DNA from: a bacterium
GTDB taxonomy: Bacteria; UBA10199; DSSB01
Direction of reading: 5' to 3'
Length of the DNA: 8,226 nucleotides
NCBI GenBank assembly: GCA_030426445.1
Contig: JAUHYS010000087.1
Span: forward strand, 1-8,226
The position numbers were made by a program, and so were the translations under genes. Below the pieces are notes generated by a model. That model made no database searches, was not told the DNA's origin, and was given only the letters and a program-made list of their open reading frames with translations. This document shows positions 6,098-8,226 of the stretch, piece by piece; positions within the stretch are counted from its first letter, which is position 1; the number at the start of each line of letters is the position of its first letter.

Positions 6098-6686
6098 TTC
6101 TATTAAAAAAGTTGCGGACTTTAAAACACACTTGCGCTTCAGTATTCAAACGCCCTTTTCTCTTAAAGCAAGTAAATTAGGGGATTCGATTGCGCTCAAT
6201 GGTTGCTGTTTAACCGTGACGAGTAAGAAAGGCCGCGTTTTTACAGCCGATATTTCTCCCGAGACTCTTTCTTGTACTAACTTAGCTGATTTAAAGGCCG
6301 GTTCTTTAGTTAATTTGGAAAGGCCTCTTAAAGTTGGGGATCAATTAGGGGGTCATTGGGTGCAGGGCCATGTAGACGGAGTCGGCGTCATTACTTCCAA
6401 GGAATATATCCAAGCTAAGCCAAGCTCTTATTATATTGTCAAAGTGAAAGTCCCAAAAAATCTAAAATCATTCATGGTCAATAAAGGCTCTGTGACCATC
6501 GATGGGATTAGTCTGACGGTCAACCAAGTTACACAACAAACGATTAGCCTTTGTATTATTCCTCATACCCAGGAGAAGACCACTTTGACAGCTAAAAATG
6601 AGGGTGATAAAGTCAATATAGAAGCCGATATGATTCTCAAATATTTAAATCAACTCGTTAAAAAAGGCTCAAAAACTCTCCTTTAG
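6069..6686 (+). CDS. ribE: Riboflavin synthase, alpha chain
   Basis: Riboflavin synthase (EC 2.5.1.9) converts two molecules of 6,7-dimethyl-8-ribityllumazine into one riboflavin and one pyrimidinedione, acting as a trimer in the cytoplasm. The 205 residues match the normal length and two-fold lumazine-binding layout. The N-terminal barrel has MFTGIIE (1-7) and GDSIALNGCCLTV (38-50). The linker holds LGGHWVQGHVDG (93-104). The second barrel contains KGSVTIDGISLTV. The start is fixed by MFTG, although no Shine-Dalgarno site precedes it: the bases before the ATG are pyrimidine-rich. It is the first gene of the operon and ribBA follows 11 bases after its stop. Nearby ribD is absent, so that enzyme must be encoded elsewhere. 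Some bacteria (for example E. coli) call this gene ribC; ribE is used here because the lumazine synthase is named ribH. Confidence 0.97.
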   Translation: MFTGIIEGIGSIKKVADFKTHLRFSIQTPFSLKASKLGDSIALNGCCLTVTSKKGRVFTADISPETLSCTNLADLKAGSLVNLERPLKVGDQLGGHWVQGHVDGVGVITSKEYIQAKPSSYYIVKVKVPKNLKSFMVNKGSVTIDGISLTVNQVTQQTISLCIIPHTQEKTTLTAKNEGDKVNIEADMILKYLNQLVKKGSKTLL

Positions 6687-6697
6687 AGGAATTAAAA

Positions 6698-7930
6698 ATG
6701 AAAAAAGACATTCAAGCTTTTACAGAAAGCGTCGAGCGCATCGAAGCCGCATTAAAGGAAATCGCTGCCGGCAAAATGGTCATTTTAGTCGATGACGAAG
6801 ACCGAGAAAACGAAGGCGATTTAGTCATGGCGGCCGAAAAAATCACCCCCGAAGCCGTTAATTTCATGGCAAAACATGCCAGGGGGCTCATCTGCCTTTC
6901 TTTAACCGCAGAAACCGTCGAACAACTCCGTCTACCTCTCATGGTGCAAAAAAACGATTCTTTGCACGAAACAGGTTTTACGGTTTCGATTGATGCTCGC
7001 GAAGGTACCACGACGGGCATCTCTGCAGCTGACCGTGCGACGACGATTCTAAAATCCATTCAGCCCGATTGCAGGCCAGAAGACCTCGTTCGGCCCGGCC
7101 ATATTTTTCCCTTATTAGCAAAAAAAGGGGGCGTTTTAGTGCGCACCGGTCATACCGAGGGCTCGGTCGATTTAGCGCGTTTGGCGGGTTTGCATGCTTC
7201 GGGAGTCATTTGCGAAATCATGAACGACGATGGTTCGATGGCCCGCATGCCTGACTTAGAAAAGTTTGCGAAAGCACATGACATGCATATTCTTTCTATT
7301 GCAGATTTAGTGCGCTATCGTTTACAAAAAGAGTCTCTGGTAGACCAGGTCAGCGAAGCCGTTTTGCCAACCGAGTTTGGTGAGTTTCAGATTAAGATTT
7401 TCGAAAACGATGTCGATAAATTACCTTATGTCGCTTTAAGCAAAGGCAAAATCGATTCGGGTAAAGATGTCTTGGTGCGTGTCCATTCGGAGTGTCTCAC
7501 AGGAGATGCTTTTGGCTCCTTGCGCTGTGATTGTGGCCCGCAATTGCATCGATCGATGGAGATGGTTGCGGAAGCCGGAGAGGGTGTGATTTTATATATT
7601 CCCCATGAAGGGCGGGGCATTGGTCTGACTAACAAAATCAAGGCTTACGCCCTGCAAGAGGAAGGCTATGACACAGTGGAAGCCAATAAAAAACTCGGGT
7701 TTAAGGCTGACTTGCGCGATTATGGGATTGGTGCCCAGATCTTAGTAAATTTAGGGGTCAAGCGCATGCGTTTAATGACCAATAATCCTAAAAAGATTGT
7801 GGGCTTGGAGGCCTATGGCTTGACCATCGTCGAAAGAGTGCCGATAGAAATTTCTGCTAACCGAACCAATCTCCATTATTTGTCCACTAAGCGGGATAAA
7901 ATGGGGCATATGTTAGAAAGATTAAAATAA
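6698..7930 (+). CDS. ribBA: Bifunctional 3,4-dihydroxy-2-butanone-4-phosphate synthase / GTP cyclohydrolase II
   Basis: A fused enzyme feeding both branches of riboflavin synthesis. The N-terminal half (about 1-205) makes 3,4-dihydroxy-2-butanone 4-phosphate from ribulose 5-phosphate; it shows DDEDRENEGD (32-41), TGHTEGSVDLARLAG with H152, and VICEIMNDDG. The C-terminal half (about 206-410) is GTP cyclohydrolase II. Its zinc ligands C266, C277 and C279 have the family spacing, and Y317, D338 and R340 correspond to E. coli RibA Y105, D126 and R128 without gaps. So both active sites look intact. One difference is YIPHEGRGIGL, where many homologues have RQ in place of PH. The 410-residue length is usual for fused RibBA. 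The ATG has a good AGAGGA site seven bases upstream that overlaps the ribE stop. ribH follows after 13 bases. Confidence 0.97.
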   Translation: MKKDIQAFTESVERIEAALKEIAAGKMVILVDDEDRENEGDLVMAAEKITPEAVNFMAKHARGLICLSLTAETVEQLRLPLMVQKNDSLHETGFTVSIDAREGTTTGISAADRATTILKSIQPDCRPEDLVRPGHIFPLLAKKGGVLVRTGHTEGSVDLARLAGLHASGVICEIMNDDGSMARMPDLEKFAKAHDMHILSIADLVRYRLQKESLVDQVSEAVLPTEFGEFQIKIFENDVDKLPYVALSKGKIDSGKDVLVRVHSECLTGDAFGSLRCDCGPQLHRSMEMVAEAGEGVILYIPHEGRGIGLTNKIKAYALQEEGYDTVEANKKLGFKADLRDYGIGAQILVNLGVKRMRLMTNNPKKIVGLEAYGLTIVERVPIEISANRTNLHYLSTKRDKMGHMLERLK

Positions 7931-7943
7931 GGTTTTAAATATT

Positions 7944-8226
7944 ATGGGTCAGACAGAAACGCCTTCGGCTGCGCTTCATGCCAAAGGTTTGAAATTTGCA
8001 ATCGTAGTTAGCCGCTACAACCCTCAAGTTTGCGAAGGCTTACTGGAAGCTGCGCTTGAGACCTTGTCCACCTGTGGGGTAGAAAAACAAGACATCCATA
8101 TTACGCATGTCCCCGGTGCCTTTGAGATTCCTTTAGCTGCGCAGTGGCTGGCAGAAACTAAAAAGTTTGAAGGCGTGATTTGCTTGGGTGCAGTGATTCG
8201 TGGGGGGACGCCTCATTTTGATTATG
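7944..8226 (+). CDS. ribH: 6,7-dimethyl-8-ribityllumazine synthase (3' end outside window)
   Basis: Lumazine synthase (EC 2.5.1.78) condenses 5-amino-6-ribitylamino-uracil with the butanone phosphate made by RibBA and hands lumazine to RibE. Ninety-four codons are present before the window ends; the family is usually about 150-160 residues, so roughly the last two fifths are missing. Visible motifs are FAIVVSRYNPQVCEGLL (18-34), HVPGAFEIPLAA (64-75) and GAVIRGGTPHFDY (82-94), in which H91 corresponds to the catalytic His of the family. There is no sign of damage. The ATG lies 13 bases after the ribBA stop with a somewhat distant AAGG site (7929-7932). The first dozen residues before the family core are Ala/Thr-rich and variable in such proteins. 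Confidence 0.95.
   Translation, partial: MGQTETPSAALHAKGLKFAIVVSRYNPQVCEGLLEAALETLSTCGVEKQDIHITHVPGAFEIPLAAQWLAETKKFEGVICLGAVIRGGTPHFDY

Noticed and set aside
6712..7059. Opposite-strand open frame within ribBA
   Set aside because: It is the antisense shadow of a well-conserved enzyme; its Ser/Ala/Thr-rich product reflects reversed codons.

Overview
The window looks like the chromosome of a Gram-negative bacterium. The evidence is a fused RibBA enzyme, a clustered riboflavin gene order (ribE-ribBA-ribH) and a gene with a lipoprotein signal peptide. This order with fused RibBA is familiar in Bdellovibrio-like and deltaproteobacterial genomes, but also elsewhere, so the lineage is only a guess. 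Most genes look AT-rich by eye.

Layout. (1) Positions 2-3215, + strand: three genes I cannot assign to a known family. The first is cut by the window edge and encodes a protein with a Pro/Val/Ile-rich start and a Gly/Ala-rich hydrophobic stretch. The next two (671-1999 and 2040-3215) are diverged paralogues that share an N-terminal motif, a central helical module and a C-terminal module. The first of them also carries an insert of about 200 residues that looks beta-rich. (2) Positions 3216-4496: a AAA ATPase with a DUF4143 C-terminus. It is preceded by two copies of a 17-bp perfect palindrome exactly 31 bp apart, probably an operator pair lying over a promoter. (3) Positions 4497-6068: a disrupted stretch. 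A remnant of the ribE start region (4555-4643, encoding MFTGIIEGIGQVQKGL and then a stop) lies about 1.5 kb upstream of the intact ribE. Between them sits an opposite-strand gene for a putative lipoprotein (4721-5869). The repeated leader and start region indicates that a second ribE copy once existed here or that this segment was inserted. (4) Positions 6069-8226: ribE, ribBA and the 5' part of ribH, closely spaced on the + strand and surely one operon. Together they make riboflavin from GTP and ribulose 5-phosphate, apart from the RibD step and the pyrimidine phosphatase step, which are not encoded here.

I found no tRNA, rRNA, CRISPR array or insertion-sequence transposase, and no FMN riboswitch upstream of ribE. 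The intact ribE has a plausible promoter (5908-5936) followed at once by a small hairpin with a T-tract, which may be an attenuator. No gene-free stretch exceeds 300 bases. The longest are 4497-4720, which holds the ribE remnant, and 5870-6068, which holds the ribE leader.
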